The notes under the pieces were generated by a model. The model worked only from the letters and a program-made list of their open reading frames with translations, was not told where the DNA came from and ran no database searches. A stretch of 6,454 nucleotides of DNA from Ilumatobacteraceae bacterium (GTDB lineage Bacteria > Actinomycetota > Acidimicrobiia > Acidimicrobiales > Ilumatobacteraceae), in NCBI GenBank assembly GCA_030727685.1, contig JANRBC010000052.1, forward strand, positions 1 through 6,454, read 5' to 3'. Positions 1-6,326 of the stretch are shown piece by piece. A program made the position numbers and the translations under genes. Every line of letters starts with the position of its first letter. Position 1 is the first letter of the stretch.

Positions 1-9
1 AGCGTAGTG

Positions 10-1143
10 CTAACGGCGTTTTTTTCGAGGTCGCGGTGGGTGCGTCAAAACAGCACTAACCCGCTTTTCGGTGTTGCTAGTTGCAGATTGACTCGCATTT
101 GTCGCCAGATCACTTGTACCCGATGACACAGCAGCCATTTTTGAATTTTCACCCGAGCCCATGAGTACTGACAGCGCACTGCCTGTCGCGATCTGACCCT
201 TATAAGGTCTGTATCTCGTTTCATCGCGTTTGAGCAAATCTAATAGCGGAACCGCAACAAAAATCGACGAGTAAGTGCCGGCCAGCATGCCTACTAATAG
301 CGCAACGGCGAATTCTTCGAGACTCTTTGCGCCAAGAATAAATGAACCGACGACCAACAACGAAATTACAGGTAACGCCGATGAGAGCGTCGTGTTAAGT
401 GAACGCGCGAGCACTTCATTGGTCGAAATGTTGGCGATATTGGCAAACGATTGACGTGATGTGGCGAACTTTTCTGCGTTTTCTTGTACACGATCGAATA
501 CAACCACGGTGTCGTAGAGCGAATAGCCCAGGATCGTTAAGAAGGCAACAACAGTTGCAGGTGTTACTTCAAAACCGAATAGCGAGTACACGCCGACACT
601 GATCAATACGTCGTGAACCATCGCAACAAAAGCCGCAATTGCCATCTTCCATTCGAGACGCCAAGAGATATAGAGCGAAACAATCACGAAGAACGCAATC
701 AAGGCTCGAACTGCTTTTTCAGTAATGCTGCGACCCCAAGATGAGCTGACAGAGGCAACGCTCACCTCTTGGACTTCGACTTTGGCTAGTTCGGCAAAAG
801 ATTGCTGAACAGCAAGGCGAACTGCTTCGGGTTGATCGCCGACTTGCACTCGCAACACCTGCAACTCGCTGCCTGTCAAAAATTGAATCTTGGCATTTGC
901 TGCCTCAACGTTGTTGGCGCCGAGAACATCTCGTGCATCTTGATCGGTAAGAGAACCTGCAGGAACTTCCCATGCGACTCCGCCGCGAAAGTCAATGCCG
1001 AGTTCAAGGCCTTGAAATAGCAACGACACTGCCCCAGCGAGAACAATTATTAGTGAGACTGTGAGACCAAAGATGCGCTTACCGATGAAGTCGAAAGTTG
1101 TCTCGCCACGATAGAGCCGACCAAATCCAGAGAAAATTTTCAT
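10..1143 (-). CDS. secF: Protein translocase subunit SecF
   Basis: SecF is the partner of SecD in the proton-driven accessory complex of the Sec export channel. The 377-residue product has a first membrane helix at about 23-43, the GIDFRGG motif at 49-55, an exported domain to about 140, and five more helices between about 143 and 303. The family signature TILGYSLYDTVVVFDRVQEN is at 203-222; Asp211 and Arg218 occupy the conserved positions, and Tyr210 replaces the Asn of the E. coli protein. The tail from 304 is about 74 residues, rich in Ser, Thr and Ala, and ends in a basic PRPRKKRR cluster, likely cytoplasmic. Translation is probably coupled to secD, because TAATG joins the two genes and a good Shine-Dalgarno sequence, AGAGGT, lies 6 bases before the ATG. 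The coding sequence ends 9 bases before the window edge, so the downstream gene and any terminator are not visible. Confidence 0.97.
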   Translation of the reverse strand: MKIFSGFGRLYRGETTFDFIGKRIFGLTVSLIIVLAGAVSLLFQGLELGIDFRGGVAWEVPAGSLTDQDARDVLGANNVEAANAKIQFLTGSELQVLRVQVGDQPEAVRLAVQQSFAELAKVEVQEVSVASVSSSWGRSITEKAVRALIAFFVIVSLYISWRLEWKMAIAAFVAMVHDVLISVGVYSLFGFEVTPATVVAFLTILGYSLYDTVVVFDRVQENAEKFATSRQSFANIANISTNEVLARSLNTTLSSALPVISLLVVGSFILGAKSLEEFAVALLVGMLAGTYSSIFVAVPLLDLLKRDETRYRPYKGQIATGSALSVLMGSGENSKMAAVSSGTSDLATNASQSATSNTEKRVSAVLTHPPRPRKKRR

Positions 1144-2705
1144 TAAATTACCTCTGGCTTCACTGTTTGAATACCCAAAATCTTGCGACCTTGTGCGCCT
1201 TTTGACCGTGCATAAAGAAGAACCGCACTTCTTGTAAAGAAAAACGTCACAATAATGTCAGTTAGCGCAGAAATACCCAAAAAGAATGCGAAGCCTCGAA
1301 CCGAACCGACGGTGAGATACCACAACACAATTGCGGCTATAAACGAAACCGTATCGGCTGCGACGATTGTGCGCCACGCTGACTCAAAACTACGCAACGC
1401 AGAATTTTTCAGAGTCTTACCTGCCCGAATTTCGTCTTTAATTCTCTCAAAGAACACGATGTATGAGTCAACAGCGATGCCGATCGAAACGATAATGCCG
1501 GCGATGCCTGACAACGAAAGCGCAAGACCATTGCTACGAGAAAGAAATGAAATCACGCTCCACAAGAGCGCAACTGAGACGCCCAGACCTGCAAGAACAA
1601 AGAGAGCCATCAGCCTGTAGTAAGCGAGCAACAGCAAGGCAACCAACAACAAGCCGACTATTCCGGAGATCAAGGCGGCGCGAAGTGAATCTGAGCCCAA
1701 TGTTGCCGACACGGTCTGCGCCTGCGATACAACAAAGCGCACTGGAACCGCACCGAACTCAAGAATTTTGGCCAGGTCACGAGCCTCTTCAGGCGTGAAC
1801 GAACCAGTGATTTGTACAGTTCCGCCGGTGAACTCGGGCTCATTTACCGTTGGCGCAGAGATGACGGTTCCGTCGAGCACCATTGCGAGTTGGCCGGTTG
1901 GACATTCGGCCGTTCGATTAAAACACGCAGCGGCAAGCCTGTTCCATAATTGGTCACCATCTGGCCCACTTCGTAAACCAACAACCACAGCCCACTGCCC
2001 CGATTGAACATCAGCGACCGCATCGTTCTTGAAAACTTTGCCTGACGCACCAGCCGGCCCCACGACATAAGCAACACCTTGTTTATCGAGCAGTAACACT
2101 GTCTGAGTCGGATCATTTGGATCATCACCAAGACCAGACGCTGGGTCGGCCTCTTGCGTTTCAGTGGTAGACGCTGGCGTCGACGCTTCAGCCACTGTCG
2201 TCGCGCTAGCAGCGACAGTTGTAGCAGTCGAAATCACTTTTGACGCGCCAGGACCACCCGAAACTACGCCTGCCCCATCTTCAACAGAATCAGAAGTTGG
2301 CTCTGGCAATGTTGTTTCACTTGTCGGCACACTTGTGTCTGGGTTTTGATTTAGAAAACCTGTTTGCAAAACCGGACGCAACAAAAGTTCTCCGGTGCGT
2401 CCGATTATGTCGAGGGCTTGTTGTTGATCTTTTACACCAGGCAAGTTGACAACGACGGTGCTGCCTTGCAAAATAATTTCTGGCTCAGCTACGCCAATAG
2501 AGTCAACTCGTGCGCGAATAATTTCAACAGCAACATCGAGACCTGTCGCATCGAAATCACCCTCGGGTTGCAAAGTGACAGAAGCACCACCCTGCAAGTC
2601 GAGACCAAGGGCTGGCGTGTTTCCGGCTACGAGATTTGCAACAAGTCCAGATGCGACGACAACGATCAGCAACGTCAGCGAAATGATGTGGCGACGTTTA
2701 TTCAT
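1143..2705 (-). CDS. secD: Protein translocase subunit SecD
   Basis: SecD, with SecF, uses the proton gradient to promote release of exported proteins on the outer face of the cytoplasmic membrane. The 520-residue product shows the standard layout. A first membrane helix spans 7-27. The LGLDLQGG motif is at 33-40. The large exported P1 domain runs from about 41 to 335 and includes EIIRARVDSIGVAEPEI (61-77) and QLAMVLDGTVISAP (272-285). Five further helices lie between about 342 and 497. The fourth carries AGIIVSIGIAVDSYIVFFER (402-421), where Asp413 corresponds to the conserved proton-pathway aspartate. Within P1, residues about 120-202 form a Ser/Thr/Ala/Pro/Asp-rich linker with imperfect TTVA repeats, similar in style to the linkers of other actinobacterial SecD proteins. 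The only two cysteines, 261 and 268, are both in P1. The start is an ATG at 2705 with no clear Shine-Dalgarno site. The stop TAA shares its second A with the secF ATG. Confidence 0.97.
   Translation of the reverse strand: MNKRRHIISLTLLIVVVASGLVANLVAGNTPALGLDLQGGASVTLQPEGDFDATGLDVAVEIIRARVDSIGVAEPEIILQGSTVVVNLPGVKDQQQALDIIGRTGELLLRPVLQTGFLNQNPDTSVPTSETTLPEPTSDSVEDGAGVVSGGPGASKVISTATTVAASATTVAEASTPASTTETQEADPASGLGDDPNDPTQTVLLLDKQGVAYVVGPAGASGKVFKNDAVADVQSGQWAVVVGLRSGPDGDQLWNRLAAACFNRTAECPTGQLAMVLDGTVISAPTVNEPEFTGGTVQITGSFTPEEARDLAKILEFGAVPVRFVVSQAQTVSATLGSDSLRAALISGIVGLLLVALLLLAYYRLMALFVLAGLGVSVALLWSVISFLSRSNGLALSLSGIAGIIVSIGIAVDSYIVFFERIKDEIRAGKTLKNSALRSFESAWRTIVAADTVSFIAAIVLWYLTVGSVRGFAFFLGISALTDIIVTFFFTRSAVLLYARSKGAQGRKILGIQTVKPEVI
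1150..1155 (-). promoter_or_regulatory. Ribosome binding site for secF inside the secD 3' end
   Basis: The minus strand reads AGAGGT followed by six bases and then the secF ATG. This is the clearest Shine-Dalgarno sequence in the window. It supports the ATG at 1143 and re-initiation by ribosomes finishing secD at the overlapping TAATG. Confidence 0.75.
2100..2350 (-). repeat. Low-complexity coding segment for the SecD exported linker
   Basis: This part of secD encodes about residues 119-202, dominated by Ser, Thr, Ala, Pro, Val and acidic residues, with imperfect repeats such as ATTVAASATTVAEAS at 161-175. It keeps the secD reading frame and divides the P1 domain into two folded parts. It is probably a disordered spacer outside the membrane. 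Alternative reading frames stay open across it because of the skewed composition, not because of another gene. Confidence 0.6.
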
Positions 2706-2726
2706 TTATTTTTGAACAATCTGTCT

Positions 2727-2743
2727 AAAAAGTCTCAGAGACT
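2727..2743 (-). other. Short inverted repeat with T-run between yajC and secD
   Basis: Starting at the last base of the yajC stop codon, the minus strand reads AGTCTCTGAGACT and then TTTT. The RNA could form a five-base-pair stem (AGTCT with AGACT) closed by a three-base CTG loop and followed by a U-run. The stem has only two G-C pairs, so full termination is unlikely. A weak pause, partial attenuator or RNA-processing site is possible, and so is chance. Confidence 0.25.
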
Positions 2744-3096
2744 CACTCGGCTGGCTTCGAATTTGCCGAAACTTTGCGGGCAATTGAGCCCTTGGTGACA
2801 CGAATCTCGACTTTGTCCGCAATGTCGACCCATAGCCATTCATCTTCAACCGCGGAGACGAAACCATAAATACCTGAGTTCAGCACCACTTCATCACCCT
2901 CAGCAATGCTCTTTTGCAAGTTTGCTGTTTCTTTTTGGCGCTTGCGTTGCGGTCGCAACAACAAGAAATACATTGCGGCAAAAATTAGAACAAGGGGCAG
3001 GAAACCCAGAATCGGGTTTGACCCCGGTTCGTCTGCCGCTGCGGCCACAAGGCTTGGAAAACTGGTTGAAAACAACAGGTCAATAGTTAAAGACAT
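2743..3096 (-). CDS. yajC: Sec translocon accessory subunit YajC
   Basis: YajC is a small single-pass membrane protein that associates with SecD and SecF at the SecYEG export channel. Read from the ATG at 3096, the product is 117 residues. It has a hydrophobic N-terminal stretch (about 2-20), then one strong membrane helix at about 29-47 (FLPLVLIFAAMYFLLL), followed immediately by the hallmark RPQRKRQKE segment and a cytoplasmic domain with EGDEVVLNSGIYGFV. The acidic-tolerant tail after about 105 is short. A TTG at 3105 in the same frame would add three residues. I prefer the ATG because TTG starts are rare and because a TAGACT hexamer sits 8 bases before the ATG, overlapping the TTG. No Shine-Dalgarno site is visible for either choice. 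The gene lies 18 bases after tgt and 37 bases before secD, the classic tgt-yajC-secD arrangement. Confidence 0.93.
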   Translation of the reverse strand: MSLTIDLLFSTSFPSLVAAAADEPGSNPILGFLPLVLIFAAMYFLLLRPQRKRQKETANLQKSIAEGDEVVLNSGIYGFVSAVEDEWLWVDIADKVEIRVTKGSIARKVSANSKPAE

Positions 3097-3104
3097 AGCA
3101 GACA

Positions 3105-3110
3105 AGTCTA
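3105..3110 (-). promoter_or_regulatory. Possible -10 element just before yajC
   Basis: TAGACT on the minus strand lies eight bases before the preferred yajC ATG at 3096, in the short gap after the tgt stop. A weak -35-like TGCGAA sits about 17 bases further upstream, inside tgt. There is no Shine-Dalgarno site, so a nearly leaderless internal transcript is a reasonable but unproven reading. Confidence 0.3.
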
Positions 3111-3114
3111 GGGG

Positions 3115-4233
3115 TCACGCCTTGTCGTTCGCAGTGTCTGCCCACACGGCCAATAAAGACTTTCGCAGACTTGAGAATACGCCGTTGGCAATTGCATCTC
3201 GCATTTGCGTCATCAAGTTCAAAGTAAAAGCAATGTTGTGAATCGAAACTAGCCGCGCTGCCGTTGGTTCGTTGACTTGAAAAAGATGGCGAATGTAACC
3301 ACGCGTGTGTCGTTTGCAGACCGGACACGAACATTGCAAGTCGATCGGGTCTTGACTAGTTGCAAACTCGGCACGGGTGATGTTTAGCTTGCCGACCGAA
3401 GTGAGTGCAGTGCCGTGGCGACCTATTCGTGTTTGCATCACGCAATCAAACTGATCAACACCAAGATTGACGGCCTCGACTAATGACGCTGGGTCGCCAA
3501 CTCCCATTAAATATCGGGGACGATCTTTTGGTAAATGTTCAATTGCCGCAGAGAGCGCAACCAACATTTCTTCGCGCGTCTCGCCCACTGACAAGCCGCC
3601 GATTCCGTAGCCATCAAATTCTAGGTTTGCAGTAATTTTCGCACTCTCTTGGCGCAACACCGGGTCAATGCCGCCTTGCACGATGCCAAACAAACTTTGA
3701 TCAGATCGCGTATGGGCTGCCTTGGCTCGCGCTGCCCAATTCGAAGTGCGCTTCAGCGCGAGTTTGATTACGTCATCAGTGGCAGGTAATGAAGCACAAA
3801 CATCTAAAACCATTTGAATATCGGCGCCGAGAAGTTGCTGAGTAACCACTGCTTTTTCTGGAGTGAATCTGTGCATTGAACCGTCATATGTTGACCTGAA
3901 CGAAACACCTTCATCGTCGACGTCTGGATTCAACGAAAAAACCTGGAAGCCACCCGAGTCGGTAAGAGTCAGGCCCTTCCAACCCGCAAAAGCACCAAGG
4001 CCACCTAAGTCTGAGACGACTTGGGCACCCGGTCGAAGCATCAAGTGGTAGGTATTGCCCAACACAATTCGCGCACCAAGTTCTTCATAATCTTGCGCAC
4101 TCAAATGTCTAATTGCTCCACGAGTGCCGACTGGCATGAAGCACGGTGTTTCGTATTCGCCTCTATGAGTTGTGGCGATGCCGGCGCGTGCCGATTGGTC
4201 GCGCGCAGTCTCACGAAATTTGACGGCGAACAT
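3115..4233 (-). CDS. tgt: Queuine tRNA-ribosyltransferase (tRNA-guanine transglycosylase)
   Basis: Tgt swaps guanine 34 of GUN-anticodon tRNAs for preQ1, the step before QueA. The 372-residue product fits the bacterial family. It has TDSGGFQVFS at 91-100 with Asp92 (Asp102 of the Zymomonas enzyme), Asp144 and Cys146 in the base pocket (Asp156, Cys158), IVQGG at 184-188, GIGGLSVGE at 210-218, and the nucleophile Asp263 in DQFDCV (Asp280). The structural zinc site is complete: Cys301, Cys303, Cys306 and His332, with spacing identical to the Zymomonas protein. Small deviations are Val145 where DEC is usual (DVC here) and MQTR instead of PTR after the nucleophile. The ATG at 4233 is the only reasonable start, since an in-frame TAG lies six codons upstream. 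No Shine-Dalgarno site is seen; a TACCGT hexamer lies 8 bases before the ATG. Adjacent queA and the zinc site argue against a DNA-modifying DpdA-type paralogue. Confidence 0.97.
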   Translation of the reverse strand: MFAVKFRETARDQSARAGIATTHRGEYETPCFMPVGTRGAIRHLSAQDYEELGARIVLGNTYHLMLRPGAQVVSDLGGLGAFAGWKGLTLTDSGGFQVFSLNPDVDDEGVSFRSTYDGSMHRFTPEKAVVTQQLLGADIQMVLDVCASLPATDDVIKLALKRTSNWAARAKAAHTRSDQSLFGIVQGGIDPVLRQESAKITANLEFDGYGIGGLSVGETREEMLVALSAAIEHLPKDRPRYLMGVGDPASLVEAVNLGVDQFDCVMQTRIGRHGTALTSVGKLNITRAEFATSQDPIDLQCSCPVCKRHTRGYIRHLFQVNEPTAARLVSIHNIAFTLNLMTQMRDAIANGVFSSLRKSLLAVWADTANDKA

Positions 4234-4241
4234 GCGACTAC

Positions 4242-4247
4242 ACGGTA
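4242..4247 (-). promoter_or_regulatory. Possible -10 element just before tgt
   Basis: TACCGT on the minus strand is separated from the tgt ATG by eight bases, within the 44-base gap after queA. It fits TANNNT but is otherwise a weak -10. An overlapping TAGATA lies at 4246-4251. No -35 hexamer or Shine-Dalgarno site is recognisable. The call rests mainly on the parallel with queA and yajC. Confidence 0.25.
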
Positions 4248-4277
4248 TCTAGTTGCTGGTTACAAACACTGACGACG

Positions 4278-5294
4278 TTACAGATGACGATTTAAAAGCA
4301 TTGCGTCACCAAACGAAAGCATGCGATATCGCTCGGCAATCGCAACTGAATAAAGATCACGCCAACGCGGGCCGACAAAAGCTTCGATCATCATCAACAG
4401 AGTTGTGCGTGGCATATGAAAATTAGTCAACAACAGATCTACAACTTTGAACTCATACCCACGAGAGATAAACATCTTGGTCCGACCAGATAAAACGCCA
4501 CTAGTTGCAGCCGACTCGAGCGCACGAGTAGCAGTTGTACCAACGGCAATTACCCGTTCTGCTCGAGCGCACTCTTCAAGGGTCTCTTGAGTGACTCGAT
4601 AATGCTCGCTGTGCATCGGATGCTCTAACGGGTTTTCAGATGTCACTGGGGCAAAGGTGTCTAAGCCCACCGTCAGATCAACGGTAAGCAATTTGATTCC
4701 TGCACTTTTCAAATCGGTCAATAGTTTTGGCGTGAAATGCAAACCTGCTGTGGGTGCCGCAGCAGACGCAGGTCGGTTGGCGTAAACAGTCTGATATCTG
4801 TCAGCCTGCTCGAGTCGTGTTTCGATGTACGGGGGCAGCGGCATCTCGCCGTATTTTTTTAGCAGTGCCTCGACATCATCACGCATTTCGCCAACAAGTT
4901 CGACACTAAACGTGTCACCAGCCTTGGTGCGATCGCCAATGCGAACAACTTCAGAATTGTCAGATGCAAAAAGTGTCTCACCTAACTTGAGACGTTTGGC
5001 AGGGCGAATTAGTGCCTCCCATTTGAAAGGCGCTGTCGAATCTTGCTCGAGCAATAAAACCTCTGCTGCACCACCCGACTCTCGTACTAATCGCAGTCGC
5101 GCCGGAATAACCTTTGTGTCGTTAACAACCACGACATCTCCAGGTCGACAGAAATCAATGAAGTCTCTAACTTGTCGATGTAACGCAAGACCCGAACCTT
5201 GGTCAACCAATAATCGCGCAGAATCTCGCGGCTCAACTGGTGTTTGAGCGATTAACTCAGTTGGCAGGTTGTAATCAAAGTCTTTAATTTGCAC
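4278..5294 (-). CDS. queA: S-adenosylmethionine:tRNA ribosyltransferase-isomerase QueA
   Basis: QueA transfers and rearranges the ribosyl part of S-adenosylmethionine onto preQ1 already placed at tRNA position 34. The product is epoxyqueuosine, the precursor of queuosine in tRNAs for Asp, Asn, His and Tyr. The 338-residue product has the expected length. Family signatures are clear: DFDYNLPTELIAQTP at the N-terminus (5-19), RDSARLLV (23-30), VVVNDTKVIPARL (55-67), PTAGLHFTPKLL (181-192), VGLDTFAPV (209-217), HPMHSEHYRV (225-234), AVGTTATRALES (250-261) and LLLTNFHMPRTTLLMMIEAF (287-306). The GTG start at 5294 is chosen because it directly precedes the conserved N-terminal motif. No Shine-Dalgarno sequence is visible in the 12 bases after ruvB, but a TAAAAT hexamer lies 9 bases upstream. 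The gene is followed 44 bases later by tgt, its pathway partner. preQ1 synthesis genes (queC, D, E, F) are not in the window, so preQ1 must come from elsewhere in the genome or from salvage. Confidence 0.97.
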   Translation of the reverse strand: MQIKDFDYNLPTELIAQTPVEPRDSARLLVDQGSGLALHRQVRDFIDFCRPGDVVVVNDTKVIPARLRLVRESGGAAEVLLLEQDSTAPFKWEALIRPAKRLKLGETLFASDNSEVVRIGDRTKAGDTFSVELVGEMRDDVEALLKKYGEMPLPPYIETRLEQADRYQTVYANRPASAAAPTAGLHFTPKLLTDLKSAGIKLLTVDLTVGLDTFAPVTSENPLEHPMHSEHYRVTQETLEECARAERVIAVGTTATRALESAATSGVLSGRTKMFISRGYEFKVVDLLLTNFHMPRTTLLMMIEAFVGPRWRDLYSVAIAERYRMLSFGDAMLLNRHL

Positions 5295-5303
5295 GGAAAA
5301 ACT

Positions 5304-5309
5304 ATTTTA
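5304..5309 (-). promoter_or_regulatory. Possible -10 element just before queA
   Basis: The minus strand reads TAAAAT, followed by nine bases (A, G, five T, two C) and the GTG start. It overlaps the ruvB stop codon. The TANNNT pattern is the core -10 element in actinobacteria. At this distance transcription would start one to three bases before the GTG, giving an almost leaderless message. No convincing -35 hexamer is seen about 17 bases upstream. It supplies the only plausible initiation signal, as queA has no Shine-Dalgarno site. Confidence 0.35.
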
Positions 5310-6326
5310 AAATAATTCTGGAGCAGTTTCAGGCGGCGTGTGGCCGAGATGCTGCCATGCCAAAGGCATCGCTACTCTGCCCCGAGGCGTGCGCGCCAAC
5401 AAACCCTGCTGAATCAAAAACGGCTCATAGACGTCTTCGATTGTTTCGGTCTGCTCACTAACCGAGATCGCCAACGTCGACAAGCCAACTGGCCCTCCGG
5501 CAAACTGTCGACATAAGGCCGACAAAATTGATCGATCAACCTTGTCGAGACCAAGTTCGTCAACACCAAAAACTGAAAGGGCCTGACGTGCGCTCTCTTT
5601 TGTAACTTGTCCATCGCCGCGCACCTCGGCATGATCACGCACTCGGCGCAACAAACGATTGGCAATTCGCGGTGTACCTCTAGATCTGCGCGCGATTTCA
5701 ATCGCGCCATGTTTGTCGATTGGCACTTTAAGAATTCGCGCTGTACGCAAAACGATTTGCTCAAGCTCATCAACTTCATAAAAGTCGAGACGCGCAACCA
5801 GGCCGAAGCGATCACGCAACGGACCAGTGATCATGCCAGTGCGAGTGGTAGCACCAATCAACGTGAACTTTGGCAGAGTTAGTCGAATAGACGAAGCCGA
5901 TGGGCCTTTGCCGACGACGATGTCAATCTGAAAATCTTCCATTGCTGGATACAAAATTTCTTCAACTTGGCGTGATAACCGATGAATCTCATCGATAAAC
6001 AAGACATCATTTACATCAAGCTTGGTAAGTATCGACGCCAAGTCGCCCGCTCGCTCTAGGGCCGGGCCAGAAGTGATGTGAATTTTTGCCGACATCTCAC
6101 TGGCAACGATGCCCGCCATGGTCGTTTTGCCCAAACCCGGTGGTCCGGCAAGCAAAATGTGATCGGCAGATTGTTCTCGTTTGCGAGCTGCCTCTAAAAC
6201 AATGCCGAGATGCTCTTTGAGTTCACGTTGACCAACAAAATCGTCGAGCGATTTGGGGCGCAAGCCAATGTCATCAAGATCTGCCGGATCGGTAGTGATC
6301 GCTGGATCAGTAAATTCTTCACGCAC
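5307..6326 (-). CDS. ruvB: Holliday junction branch migration ATPase RuvB
   Basis: RuvB is the hexameric AAA+ motor that drives branch migration of Holliday junctions together with RuvA during recombinational repair; it acts in the cytoplasm on DNA. The 339-residue product has the usual family length. Visible motifs in order: LRPKSLDDFVGQ near 22-33; Walker A GPPGLGKTT at 61-69; Walker B LFIDEIHR at 109-116; sensor 1 GATTRTG at 158-164; the GPLRDRFG arginine-finger region at 168-175; the sensor 2 segment RGTPRIANRLLRRVRD at 216-231; and a C-terminal winged-helix domain from about 260 to 325, including GGPVGLSTLA and EDVYEPFLIQQG. All key residues are present. The start is a GTG at 6326 lying inside the end of ruvA, preceded by a G5 run six bases upstream (6333-6337), so translational coupling with ruvA is likely. 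The stop TAA sits within an AT-rich palindrome before queA. Confidence 0.97.
   Translation of the reverse strand: MREEFTDPAITTDPADLDDIGLRPKSLDDFVGQRELKEHLGIVLEAARKREQSADHILLAGPPGLGKTTMAGIVASEMSAKIHITSGPALERAGDLASILTKLDVNDVLFIDEIHRLSRQVEEILYPAMEDFQIDIVVGKGPSASSIRLTLPKFTLIGATTRTGMITGPLRDRFGLVARLDFYEVDELEQIVLRTARILKVPIDKHGAIEIARRSRGTPRIANRLLRRVRDHAEVRGDGQVTKESARQALSVFGVDELGLDKVDRSILSALCRQFAGGPVGLSTLAISVSEQTETIEDVYEPFLIQQGLLARTPRGRVAMPLAWQHLGHTPPETAPELF

Noticed and set aside
1..9. Terminator after secF
   Set aside because: Only nine bases follow the stop codon, so no hairpin or T-run can be assessed.
1255..1620. Plus-strand open frame of 121 codons opposite the SecD membrane region
   Set aside because: It is antisense to the conserved SecD helices and its translation shows no coherent protein character.
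2364..2798. Plus-strand open frame of 144 codons opposite secD and the yajC/secD junction
   Set aside because: It lies antisense to secD with its recognisable motifs, has no family resemblance I can see, and runs through the skewed secD composition. It is a shadow frame.
3097..3105. TTG at 3105 as the yajC start
   Set aside because: It adds only three residues, TTG is the rarer start, and it overlaps the TAGACT hexamer. The ATG at 3096 is preferred, though the TTG cannot be excluded.
3115..4233. Tgt as a DNA-modifying 7-deazaguanine transferase (DpdA-like)
   Set aside because: The complete tRNA-type zinc site, the normal length and the neighbouring queA all point to the ordinary tRNA enzyme, and no dpd-type partner genes are present.
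4234..4277. preQ1 riboswitch between queA and tgt
   Set aside because: The 44-base gap has no convincing stem plus A-rich tail of the preQ1-I type and is very short, with no pairing that would hide a ribosome site.
4854..4860. A7 tract in queA as a programmed frameshift site
   Set aside because: It encodes Lys-Lys within a continuous, full-length QueA. Slippage would only truncate the protein, and no alternative product is evident.
4825..5247. Plus-strand open frame of 140 codons opposite queA
   Set aside because: It is fully antisense to strongly conserved QueA motifs and its product is Ser/Thr/Arg-rich with no domain pattern.
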